From: Bacteroidota bacterium
GTDB lineage: Bacteria; Bacteroidota; Ignavibacteria; UBA10030; UBA6906
DNA length: 8,352 nucleotides
Assembly (NCBI GenBank): GCA_017860555.1
Contig: JAGDMJ010000129.1
Location: 1-8,352 of the forward strand
Direction: 5' to 3'
In this document: positions 1-7,200 of the stretch, in pieces
How the letters are laid out: every line of letters begins with the position of its first letter
Numbering within the stretch: the stretch's first letter is position 1
Notes under the pieces: model-generated
What the model saw: the letters and a program-made list of their open reading frames with translations, nothing else
What the model was told of the DNA's origin: nothing
Databases searched by the model: none
Position numbers and translations under genes: made by a program

Positions 1-744
1 TTCCTGAAAGCGCGTCCGTTCGATCTCGAAGTAGCACTGCATGAATTCCAGGTCCTTTTGCAGCGTCACCATTTGCTGGCCCGAATTCTGCAGCGTACAC
101 CGCAGGAAATCGCCGAGGCGCGCAATCATCGTGTCCGCCGCCTCGGCGTCTTCATGAATCAACTCCGAGATCGAATGAAGCGTGTTGAACAGGAAATGCG
201 GCTGGAGCTGCGTCTTGAGCGTCTGGAGCTGGGCTTCAGCCAATTGTGTCTTGAGTGCTGATGCCCGGACCTCATCTTCCCTGATCTTGCGGGTGTATTC
301 GAGCCCCTGATACATCAGCACGATGACCCAGTACACAAGCAGCCCGTAATCGAAGAAACCGATGGTCAGTTGGACGAGCCGTTCCCAGGAAAACGGCCAC
401 TTTTCCGTAACGTTCAGCGACATCACCACGGCCTCGTAACCGATTCGTTGAAACAGCGCGATGCAGAGGCTCGTGCCAATGTGAATCATGATGTTGCGCT
501 TCCACTGTGCCTGCTCAAGCGGAAATCTCCTGGCCATGTAGAGCACCAGAGGCGTGAGAACAATCCAGAACATGCTGTACACGAACGATGGCAGGACGGC
601 CCCTCCCCAGAATGGCACAGTGTATCCTTCCCGCATGTACGCGAAGTACGTCTGTGTCGTCATGACCAGCGCGTATATCAACCACGCCCCGGGGATGAGC
701 GCCCATCTTACCCATGGTCGTTGATGCGGTGCTACAAATGCCAT
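1..744 (-). CDS. LytS/YehU-type sensor histidine kinase, N-terminal part (cut by left edge)
   Basis: This is a membrane sensor kinase of the LytS/His_kinase family, which normally signals to a LytTR-type response regulator. The 248 visible residues start with four hydrophobic segments (about 16-35, 45-70, 84-110 and 122-146), followed by a short helical linker rich in Gln, Leu and Lys (155-180). The phospho-acceptor motif LQPHFLFNTLHSI follows, with His183 as the likely phosphorylated residue. The sequence YFEIERTRF near residue 238 is also typical of the family. The C-terminal HATPase domain must lie beyond base 1. The ATG at 744 is the only reasonable start, because an in-frame stop lies at 796-798 with no other ATG, GTG or TTG between. 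GAGGAAAGG (754-762) precedes it by 9 bases, and AGGA (747-750) is closer. A response regulator gene probably follows beyond the left edge, but it cannot be seen. The sensed signal is unknown. The family call is secure; the partner is inference. Confidence 0.9.
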   Translation of the reverse strand, partial: MAFVAPHQRPWVRWALIPGAWLIYALVMTTQTYFAYMREGYTVPFWGGAVLPSFVYSMFWIVLTPLVLYMARRFPLEQAQWKRNIMIHIGTSLCIALFQRIGYEAVVMSLNVTEKWPFSWERLVQLTIGFFDYGLLVYWVIVLMYQGLEYTRKIREDEVRASALKTQLAEAQLQTLKTQLQPHFLFNTLHSISELIHEDAEAADTMIARLGDFLRCTLQNSGQQMVTLQKDLEFMQCYFEIERTRFQE

Positions 745-1012
745 AGTCCTGGTCCTTTCCTCGGTCGCACGAAGGCGATGTCGTGTTTTATCTGTCAAGC
801 GGTTCACGTCCCTCTTCCCCCCCGGCCTTGTCCATGATAAGGATCTTCCGCCACTGAGTGAAGCCCACTCTGTGACGTTCGTCGTGCTTTACCAGCAACT
901 CGTCGCATTCTTTGTTTCTTCCGCAACAGATGTGAAACCCGACGGAGTTCCTTCCGTACCACTGACCAAGAGAGATCACGCGATATTCACCATCACATTT
1001 AAGGAGGAACCC
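745..1012. other. Divergent intergenic region between the histidine kinase and HEAT-repeat genes
   Basis: This 268-bp region must hold the start signals of both flanking genes. A TTGACA on the minus strand (798-793) has no convincing -10 at the right spacing towards the kinase. On the plus strand CTGACC (962-967) and TATTCA (984-989) are 16 bases apart, a weak candidate for the HEAT gene. A 63-codon minus-strand frame (788-979, GTG start) fills most of it; I could not recognise the product. Confidence 0.5.
1001..1007 (+). promoter_or_regulatory. Ribosome binding site of the HEAT-repeat gene
   Basis: AAGGAGG lies five bases before the ATG at 1013, a near-perfect Shine-Dalgarno site at good spacing. 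It decides the start: the open frame extends upstream to 872, but no comparable site lies there, and only the 1013 start places a signal peptide at the N-terminus. Confidence 0.85.
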
Positions 1013-1459
1013 ATGAAAGCTCTGACCCGCATTTTCGCATTGGTCGCGATGCTTGCGGCCGTCACGGTGTCGGGGGTTGCCAGCGATGACGAGAAGCCAT
1101 CGTACGACAAGAACCAGGCCGAGATGAATCTTCTGGTCGGCCTTGCCTCGGACAATCTCGGGCTCCGGGAAAGCAGCGCGTTCATGCTCGGAGAGATCGG
1201 ATCACAGAAGGCGGTCGTCCCCCTCATGGCCATGCTGCATGACGGGGTCGAGTCCTCTCGCGTCGTGGCCGCTCTTGCCCTGACACGGATCGGGGAGGCC
1301 CGCGGCGTGTACGCCGTGAAGCAAGCGGCCAAGTTTGACTCAAGCCCGCGCGTGCAGAAGCTGGCCGCCTGGTACTACAACCAGTATGCAGTTCCCGGCA
1401 GCTTCGAGTTCATCGCGAAGGAAGAGACCGGCACGACCGACGAAATGGCAGTGCGATGA
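1013..1459 (+). CDS. Small exported HEAT-repeat protein
   Basis: This 148-residue protein has a cleavable-looking signal peptide: MKALTR, a hydrophobic stretch at 7-22, and a small-residue region GVAS before DDE at about 21-25. It probably works in the periplasm or at the envelope. The mature part consists of two to three HEAT/PBS-lyase-like helical repeats at about 38-72, 73-106 and 107-125. Each has the LR..SA..LGEIG or VR..AA..L.RIG pattern with Ala, Leu and Gly at the expected places. Such repeats usually form a curved protein-binding surface; no catalytic residues are seen. The gene is transcribed away from the histidine kinase across a 268-bp gap and ends before a strong terminator. The divergent layout makes joint control with the kinase possible, but nothing in the sequence proves it. 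The substrate or partner is unknown. The fold call is good; the role is open. Confidence 0.82.
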   Translation: MKALTRIFALVAMLAAVTVSGVASDDEKPSYDKNQAEMNLLVGLASDNLGLRESSAFMLGEIGSQKAVVPLMAMLHDGVESSRVVAALALTRIGEARGVYAVKQAAKFDSSPRVQKLAAWYYNQYAVPGSFEFIAKEETGTTDEMAVR

Positions 1460-1481
1460 TATGAAAGCGAACCTCTCCCAC

Positions 1482-1529
1482 GGCGGGACCGGCACAGCTT
1501 GACGATACCGGTCCCGCCCCTGCTTTTTT
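1482..1529 (+). terminator. Rho-independent terminator after the HEAT-repeat gene
   Basis: GGCGGGACCGG (1482-1492) pairs perfectly with CCGGTCCCGCC (1508-1518). The 11-bp GC-rich stem has a 15-base loop and is followed by CCTGC and six T residues (1524-1529). It starts 22 bases after the stop codon. No T run follows the stem on the minus strand, so it should act mainly on plus-strand transcription and shield the convergent receptor gene. Confidence 0.88.
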
Positions 1530-1538
1530 CCGGGCAGA

Positions 1539-3725
1539 TCACTCTCCGGCGGCAGGACCCACGCCGAACGAAAGAGAAAAACGAAACTCCCGACCGGGCA
1601 CAGGGTATCCGGACATCACCTGATACTCGGCATCTCCGAGATTCAGCGCCTCTCCCCTCGCCTCCATCCGGCCGTACGGCATCTCCCACGCATACCCCAC
1701 GATCGCGTTGAACACATGATACGCCGGAAGGGACGCATCGTTCGACGTCGTGGTGTAGCGCTCACCGACCGAGAGAAGATCCAGTTGAGCGGAGAACCCC
1801 CCGTGCCGGGTCCGGGCAGTGAGTTTGTGCATGTCATCGGGACGGTTCGGAAGCTTCTTGTCATATTCGTCCGGCCCTCCCGACTTGTTCCGCGCATCAA
1901 GGAATGTGTAGTTCCAGCCGACGGTGAGCAGGTCCTTCCAGGGAGCGACTGACACCCCTGCTTCGATCCCATGAATCTCCGCCTTGCCGACATTCACCGG
2001 GCTCCATACCCAGTCCGCTCCGGACTGCCAGAGGATGAGATCGGTTACCGTGTTCCCGAACCAGGCGAAGGAGGCCCCGATCCCCGCAAGCACCGGGACC
2101 TCAAGCGTCGCTCCCAGGTCGAAATCGCTCGCGCGCTCAGGCTTCAACTCAGGGTTGCCTGCTGTGTACGCATCCCTCGGCCAGTAGAGATCATTGAACG
2201 TCGGCGCGCGGAAGGAACGGCCGTAGTTCGCTTTGACGGATAAAAGCCACTCGTCTCCGGCGTTCACTACCAGCCCGATCTTTGGGCTCCACTGAGCGCC
2301 GAAGTCCGAAAACCGGTCCCATCGCAGCGCCGGGATAATGGCCACGCGCTGGATCGCCGTCGTGAAGGATGGGTACGCAGCAATCTCATCCACTAGGTAC
2401 ACACTGTGCAGGCCGCGACCGTATTCACCCTGGAGAGCGTTGCCGGAGTACTGGTCCCAACGGTATGCATAACCGGCCGTCAGAGAATTCCAGCCGCCGA
2501 GCCGCAGCCCGGCCTGGGCCTCCCCGCCTGCGGCAATATTGTGGCTGAAGTTGAGAACGGGCATGAACGCGAGTGGATCCTCGTAGTTGAAGAGCAGGTT
2601 GTGGTAGTAAGTCTGAACGCGGAGCGTTTGCATGACGCCTTCAAAGTCCTGGTCGTAGGCAAGACCAAGCAAGCCATTGCGATAGCGTTTCTCCGCTTCT
2701 GTATTCGGGAATGCTATGGTGCCGGGATCCCCCGCTCGGGAAACAAAGTACTGACCGGTGAAAGAAAGTGCCCGGCGATCATCGATGCGCCAGCGCTCCT
2801 TCCCGAAGAACATGTGGCTGAGAAACTCCGCATTCACCCGGCTGGCCGTGGAGTCATGCGTGGGATGAAATGTAAAATCACCGTCGCTTTTCAGGTATCG
2901 GTACGAGAGCGAAGAATAGGAGTTGCCCGACGAGAAGTCTCCTTTCACTCCGGCTTCTCTCGTCCCGAAAGATCCGGAAAGAACCTTGATGTCTCCCCGC
3001 ACGCCATCTGACGCAGCGTGGTTTTTCGTGATCACATTGATTACTCCCCCAACGGCATCAGCACCGTACATGGCAGACGCTCCGCCTCTCACTATTTCGA
3101 TCCGGTCAATCCCCTCCGCAGGAAGAGTCGTCAGATCCAACTCTCCTGTTTGGACATTGTTGACCCGCTGACCGTCCATGAGCACCAGCACTTGTCCGGC
3201 CGATGAGCCCCGGATCGACGGGGTCCTCACGTCGCCAAGCGCGCCGTACGGGCGAATGAACACTCCTGGCACTTCCTGCATCGCATCGCCGATGTCCTGC
3301 GCCTGGCGCTGTTCCAATCTGGCGCCGGAGACGACAGTGACATTGGTGGAGACTTCGCTCGCGCGCGACTGCATGCGCGTTGCTGTGCTGGTCACGGGAT
3401 CAAGAAGATAGGGAACCTCGCGGATCTCAACGATGAGCGTGCTCTGTTCATAGGCGCGCAGAATCACTTCGGCGCCTGTGGCAGCATATCCGACCCGGGT
3501 GATACGCAGCGTGTAGTCCCCGGCAGCAAGGCCGGAAAACGAAAAGCCCCCATCACGTCCGGTCGCCGCGCGGAGCGAGGTCCCGGACAACTCCACCTGC
3601 GCATCGAACACCGGACGTTTGCTTCCCTGCTCAACGACGTGCCCGGTCAAGGTGGCGCCATCTTGAGCGGACAGAAGCCCGGTTGCGAGCGTGAACAAGC
3701 AGAGAACGATCGTCGTGCGTCTCAT
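1539..3725 (-). CDS. btuB: BtuB-like TonB-dependent outer-membrane receptor, probable cobalamin/corrinoid importer
   Basis: This 728-residue receptor should carry corrinoids across the outer membrane using TonB/ExbBD energy. A signal peptide covers residues 1-20, with cleavage after LLSA before QDG. A carboxypeptidase-regulatory-like beta domain follows (about 24-102), as in many FCB-group receptors. The segment LLDPVTSTATR (107-117) resembles a TonB box. The plug domain (about 118-234) contains LEQRQAQDIGDAMQEVPGV, SIRGSSAGQVLVLMDGQRV, IDRIEIVRGGASAMYGADA and GGVINVITK. The rest has the alternating pattern of a 22-strand barrel and ends with VPGREFRFSLSF, the usual terminal strand, plus an eight-residue tail GVGPAAGE. 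The start at 3725 is chosen for its signal peptide and the strong ribosome site. A longer frame to 3917 runs through the untranslated leader. Substrate assignment rests chiefly on the cobalamin riboswitch in the leader, supported by BtuB-like plug sequence. A vitamin B12 precursor or other corrinoid is possible. Confidence 0.9.
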   Translation of the reverse strand: MRRTTIVLCLFTLATGLLSAQDGATLTGHVVEQGSKRPVFDAQVELSGTSLRAATGRDGGFSFSGLAAGDYTLRITRVGYAATGAEVILRAYEQSTLIVEIREVPYLLDPVTSTATRMQSRASEVSTNVTVVSGARLEQRQAQDIGDAMQEVPGVFIRPYGALGDVRTPSIRGSSAGQVLVLMDGQRVNNVQTGELDLTTLPAEGIDRIEIVRGGASAMYGADAVGGVINVITKNHAASDGVRGDIKVLSGSFGTREAGVKGDFSSGNSYSSLSYRYLKSDGDFTFHPTHDSTASRVNAEFLSHMFFGKERWRIDDRRALSFTGQYFVSRAGDPGTIAFPNTEAEKRYRNGLLGLAYDQDFEGVMQTLRVQTYYHNLLFNYEDPLAFMPVLNFSHNIAAGGEAQAGLRLGGWNSLTAGYAYRWDQYSGNALQGEYGRGLHSVYLVDEIAAYPSFTTAIQRVAIIPALRWDRFSDFGAQWSPKIGLVVNAGDEWLLSVKANYGRSFRAPTFNDLYWPRDAYTAGNPELKPERASDFDLGATLEVPVLAGIGASFAWFGNTVTDLILWQSGADWVWSPVNVGKAEIHGIEAGVSVAPWKDLLTVGWNYTFLDARNKSGGPDEYDKKLPNRPDDMHKLTARTRHGGFSAQLDLLSVGERYTTTSNDASLPAYHVFNAIVGYAWEMPYGRMEARGEALNLGDAEYQVMSGYPVPGREFRFSLSFGVGPAAGE

Positions 3726-3730
3726 TGCTT

Positions 3731-3740
3731 CTTCCTTCCT
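3731..3740 (-). promoter_or_regulatory. Ribosome binding site of the btuB-like gene
   Basis: On the minus strand AGGAAGGAAG lies five bases before the ATG at 3725. It fixes the start of the receptor and rules out the upstream extension of the frame through the leader. Confidence 0.8.
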
Positions 3741-3855
3741 GGATGATAGGCACCGCAGGCGAACACACAGGAGGAGGAAATGAACGCAGGCACAGCGAAG
3801 GTGCGTTCCTCGTCCGTGGCTGTCATCTTTCCATCTGTGTCCATCTGTGGCAACG

Positions 3856-3889
3856 AAAAGCCCCGGCCTTCCGAAGGGAAGACCGGGGC
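3856..3889 (-). terminator. Intrinsic terminator in the btuB leader (riboswitch expression platform)
   Basis: On the minus strand GCCCCGGTCTTCC (3889-3877) pairs with GGAAGGCCGGGGC (3872-3860), giving 12 Watson-Crick pairs plus one G-U around a CTTC loop. TTTTCGTT follows. The hairpin lies 59 bases after the riboswitch aptamer and 130 bases before the receptor ATG, the right place for premature termination when cobalamin is bound. The U tract is short, so its strength is less certain than that of the stem. Confidence 0.8.
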
Positions 3890-3947
3890 GCACGCGACAC
3901 ACGCTCACAATCTCCATTCCTTCCCGCGAAGGTATAAGGGGATGAGG

Positions 3948-4108
3948 TTCTGGCAGGTCTCCTGGCTCATGGTCGTTGCGTGTCCGTCACCTTCCCATGG
4001 CCTGGAGCCACAGTGGCAGACGAACCGGATACCATCTACAGTTGCGGGGCAGCTTCCGGTTTGAACGGAATTCCCTTTTCATCCCGTGATTGAAACGGGA
4101 CACCAGAA
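3948..4108 (-). ncRNA. Cobalamin riboswitch (adenosylcobalamin class)
   Basis: The aptamer lies in the 5' leader of the btuB-like gene. The B12 box AGCCAGGAGACCTGCC is at 3967-3952. The core GCTGCCCCGCAACTGTA is at 4053-4037, preceded by AAAAGGGAA and an ACCGG half. GCCACTG and GGGAAGG, seen in the peripheral P7-P10 region of the adenosylcobalamin class, lie between core and B12 box. A closing P1 stem is visible: TTCTGG (4108-4103) with CCAGAA (3953-3948). This class normally represses cobalamin uptake or synthesis genes when the cofactor is plentiful. The downstream hairpin suggests control by transcription termination. The aptamer call is very secure; the mechanism is inferred. Confidence 0.96.
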
Positions 4109-4118
4109 TTGTGGAGGG

Positions 4119-4147
4119 AATATACGGGACCGCGAGTGCTTTGTCAA
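4119..4147 (-). promoter_or_regulatory. Sigma70-type promoter of the riboswitch-btuB unit
   Basis: On the minus strand TTGACA (4147-4142) is followed by a 17-base spacer and TATATT (4124-4119). This is a perfect -35, optimal spacing and a near-consensus -10. Transcription would start around 4112, a few bases before the first riboswitch stem at 4108. The fit between promoter and aptamer edge supports both calls. Confidence 0.88.
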
Positions 4148-4150
4148 GGG

Positions 4151-4173
4151 CGAAAACAAACGCGGGGTGCGCG
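4151..4173 (-). terminator. Possible weak terminator after the 2-oxoglutarate dehydrogenase gene
   Basis: On the minus strand CGCG-CACCC-CGCG (4173-4161) is followed by TTTGTTTTCG. The stem has only four GC pairs, so it is weak. It lies 45 bases after the stop codon and just before the -35 of the next promoter. It is the only candidate end signal for the upstream operon, and read-through into the riboswitch unit remains possible. Confidence 0.3.
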
Positions 4174-4217
4174 GAGAACGATGAATACGGAAATACGGAG
4201 ACACACAACGGGAGACA

Positions 4218-7200
4218 CTACAGCGCGAGAAGCGAATGGCCTCCCACCACGGCGTCCAGAATCTGCCGCTGGTTCTGCTGGTGCAGCTTCATTGAGCCTG
4301 TCGCCGGACTGGCCGCGGCCCCTCTGCCGATGTAACGAAGGCTCTGCCCATCGCGCAGCTGCTGCCGGAGCCTCTCCTGCATGAAACTCCAGGCACCCAT
4401 ATTTCGAGGCTCTTCCTGCAGCCAGACGATTTCACGCGCGGCATGGTATTTCCCAATGATGTCCCCCATGAGTCGCTCAGGATAGGGATAGAATTGTTCT
4501 ACTCGCACCAGGGCAATGTCGCCCGCATTGCTCTTTTCACGCGCCTCGACAACGTCATAGTAGATCTTGCCGCTGCAGAGTATCAGCCGACGTACGGCGT
4601 TCGGATCTGCACCCTGCGCATCGTCCAGGATCTCTGTGAACGCCCCTTCAGTCAAATCCACGGGACGGGAAACAGCGCGTGGGTGTCGCAGCAGGCTTTT
4701 CGGCGTCATCAACACGAGCGGCCTGCGTTTCAATCCGCATTTTTGCCGGCGCAGAAGATGAAAGTATTGCGCGGGCGTTGTCACATTGCAGACGGTAAGG
4801 TTGTCGTCGGCGCAGAGTTGGAGGAACCGCTCGAGGCGGGCGCTGGAATGCTCGGGTCCCTGCCCCTCATATCCATGCGGGAGCAGAAGCACGATGTCGC
4901 ATGGTTGCTGCCAGCGCTGCTCCGAGCTGGAAATATACTGATCAATGATGACCTGCGCGTTGTTTGCGAAGTCGCCAAATTGCGCTTCCCAGATGACCAG
5001 GGAAAGCGGGTCGGCAACGCTGTAGCCGAACTCGAAACCGAGCACCGCCATCTCGGACAGAAGACTGTCATAAACAGAAAAGCGGGGCTGCCCTTCACGC
5101 ACATGGTTGAGCGGGACGTATTCCGCCCCGGTCGTCGCATCATAGAGTATGGCATGACGCTGGCTGAACGTGCCGCGAGCACTGTCCTGTCCGCTGAGGC
5201 GCACATGCAGGCCTTCATGCAGGAATGAACCAATAGCAAGTGCCTCCGCTGCTGCCCAGTCAACTACCGTCCGTTCCGGGTCAAATTGCCGCCGTGCTTC
5301 CAGGAACCGATGAAGCTTCGGGTGAACGCGAAAACCCGATGGGACCGTCCCGAGAGACCCGGCAATCGTCCGCAGCAGGTCCAGTGTCACCGGCGGAACG
5401 GCACCGGCCCGCTTCGCCCGCACGTCCTCGGGTGAAACCGCCAGCGGGATATCCGGGATGAATTTCGCATGACGCTTCTGGGACGCCGCGAAGCCGCGTT
5501 CAAAACGCTGCTTCGCTTCCTCCTCGATCCGGCTGACCTCCTCGCGGCTGAGCGTTCCTTCCAGGATCAGCTGCTCCCCGTATGATTGACGGACAGAGAC
5601 ATGTTCTTTGATCTTCTGGTAGAGAATCGGCTGCGTGTAGCTGGGTTCATCCCCCTCGTTGTGACCGTACTTGCGATAGCAGATCATATCGATGACCACG
5701 TCCCGGTTGAACCGCTGCCGGTATGCCAGGGCAAGAGTCGCAACCCGTACCGCCGCCTCGGGATCGTCGCCATTGACATGGAGAATGGGCGCCTGGATCA
5801 TCTTGGCGACATCTGTGGAGTAAGGCGTGGACCGGGCATCGTCCGGCGCAGTGGTAAACCCGATCTGATTGTCGATGACCACATGAATGGTCCCACCCGT
5901 TCGGTATCCGTCAAGCTGCGACAGGTTGAGCGTCTCGGGGACGACTCCCTGCCCGGCGAATGCAGCATCACCATGCACCAGAATCGGGATGACCTTCGTC
6001 TGCTCTGTGTCCCCTCCCCGTTCCTGTATTGCCCGCACCATCCCTTCCACCACCGGATTCACAGACTCCAGATGGCTCGGGTTCGGCGCAACCTCGACGA
6101 TGATTTCCTTGCCGGACGGCGATCGATGCCTGCCACGGGCGCCCAGGTGATACTTGACATCTCCGGTCCCTTGCGTCGTCATCGGGTCCGGGTTCTCTTC
6201 AAACTCATCGAATATCTTCTGCAACGGCTTGCCGATGGTGTTGGCGAGTATGTTCAATCGGCCTCTGTGCGCCATTCCGAGGACGACGCGTTCAGATCCC
6301 TGATCGGCCAGATCGTCCAGAATCATGTCCAGGATCGGCAGAAACGTCTCTCCTCCTTCGATGGAGAAGCGCTTGTGGCCGATGAATCTCGCATGGAGAA
6401 ACCTCTCGAACGACTCCGCGGCCTGGAGCTTTTTCATGATGCGCACTTTCCGCTCCGACGGGAGCGGGTCATGGTTGCGCCCCGATTCCATCCGCTCCTG
6501 CAGCCAGAGTTTCTGGACGGGATCCTGCATGAACATGTATTCTGCACCGATGGAAGAGCAATACGTCTCTCGGAGCATGTCCAGGATCTCGCGCAGGGTA
6601 GCGCGCTCGAGCCCCTTGATATTGTTGCTTCGGAACTCACGATCAAGATCCCAGATGGTCAGATCGTAATACGCCGGGTCGAGCTCGGGATGCCCGTGTG
6701 GTTCGTGCGACAGCGGGTCCAGATTGGCGATCAGATGCCCGCGCACCCGGTACGCATTGATCAGTTGCAGCACGCGCGCCTGACGCTCCACCTGTGCCCC
6801 TTCCGGGCCGCCTGTGACCACCGGAATCTTGTCCTGGGACCAGCGGAGGGGCTCGAAGGGGATCTTCATGTCCCTGAAGAGGCGATCGTAGAATTCATGT
6901 TCGCCCAGCAGCAGCGTGTGGATGTATCCAAGGAACTCCCCCGATTCCGCACCCTGTATGACGCGATGGTCATAGGTACAGGTCATATGCACGACCTTGC
7001 TGATGGCAAGCGTCGCCAGGGTCTCAGGTGCCATGCCATCCTTTTCGGCTTCGTAGCCGATCGCCCCCATGGCCACGATTGCCCCCTGTCCCGGCATCAG
7101 GCGTGGGACGGACATCACAGTGCCAACGGTTCCCGGATTGGTAAGCGTCACCGACGTGCCCTGAAAATCGGAAGGTTCGAGAGTTCCTCCCAGGGCCTTC

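Noticed and set aside
793..798. TTGACA on the minus strand as the -35 of the kinase promoter
   Set aside because: No acceptable -10 hexamer lies 16-18 bases downstream; the sequence there is GC-rich (around CCTTCG).
370..837. A 155-codon plus-strand open frame opposite the histidine kinase
   Set aside because: The minus strand encodes transmembrane helices and a clear QPHFLFN phospho-acceptor motif; this frame is antisense and unrecognisable.
872..1012. A 47-codon N-terminal extension of the HEAT-repeat protein
   Set aside because: It would place the signal peptide inside the protein, and the strong AAGGAGG site supports the start at 1013.
1482..1518. The 11-bp stem as a two-way terminator also serving the receptor gene
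   Set aside because: On the minus strand the stem is followed by GTGGGAGAGG without a T run, so intrinsic termination in that direction is not supported.
2406..3011. A 201-codon plus-strand open frame opposite the receptor barrel
   Set aside because: It is antisense to a well-supported TonB-dependent receptor and has no family features.
3726..3917. A 64-codon N-terminal extension of the receptor frame
   Set aside because: It runs through the terminator hairpin and leader. The start at 3725 has a strong ribosome site and begins a normal signal peptide.
4443..5228. A 261-codon plus-strand open frame opposite the E1 C-terminal region
   Set aside because: It is antisense to conserved E1 motifs, with no ribosome site and no recognisable domain.
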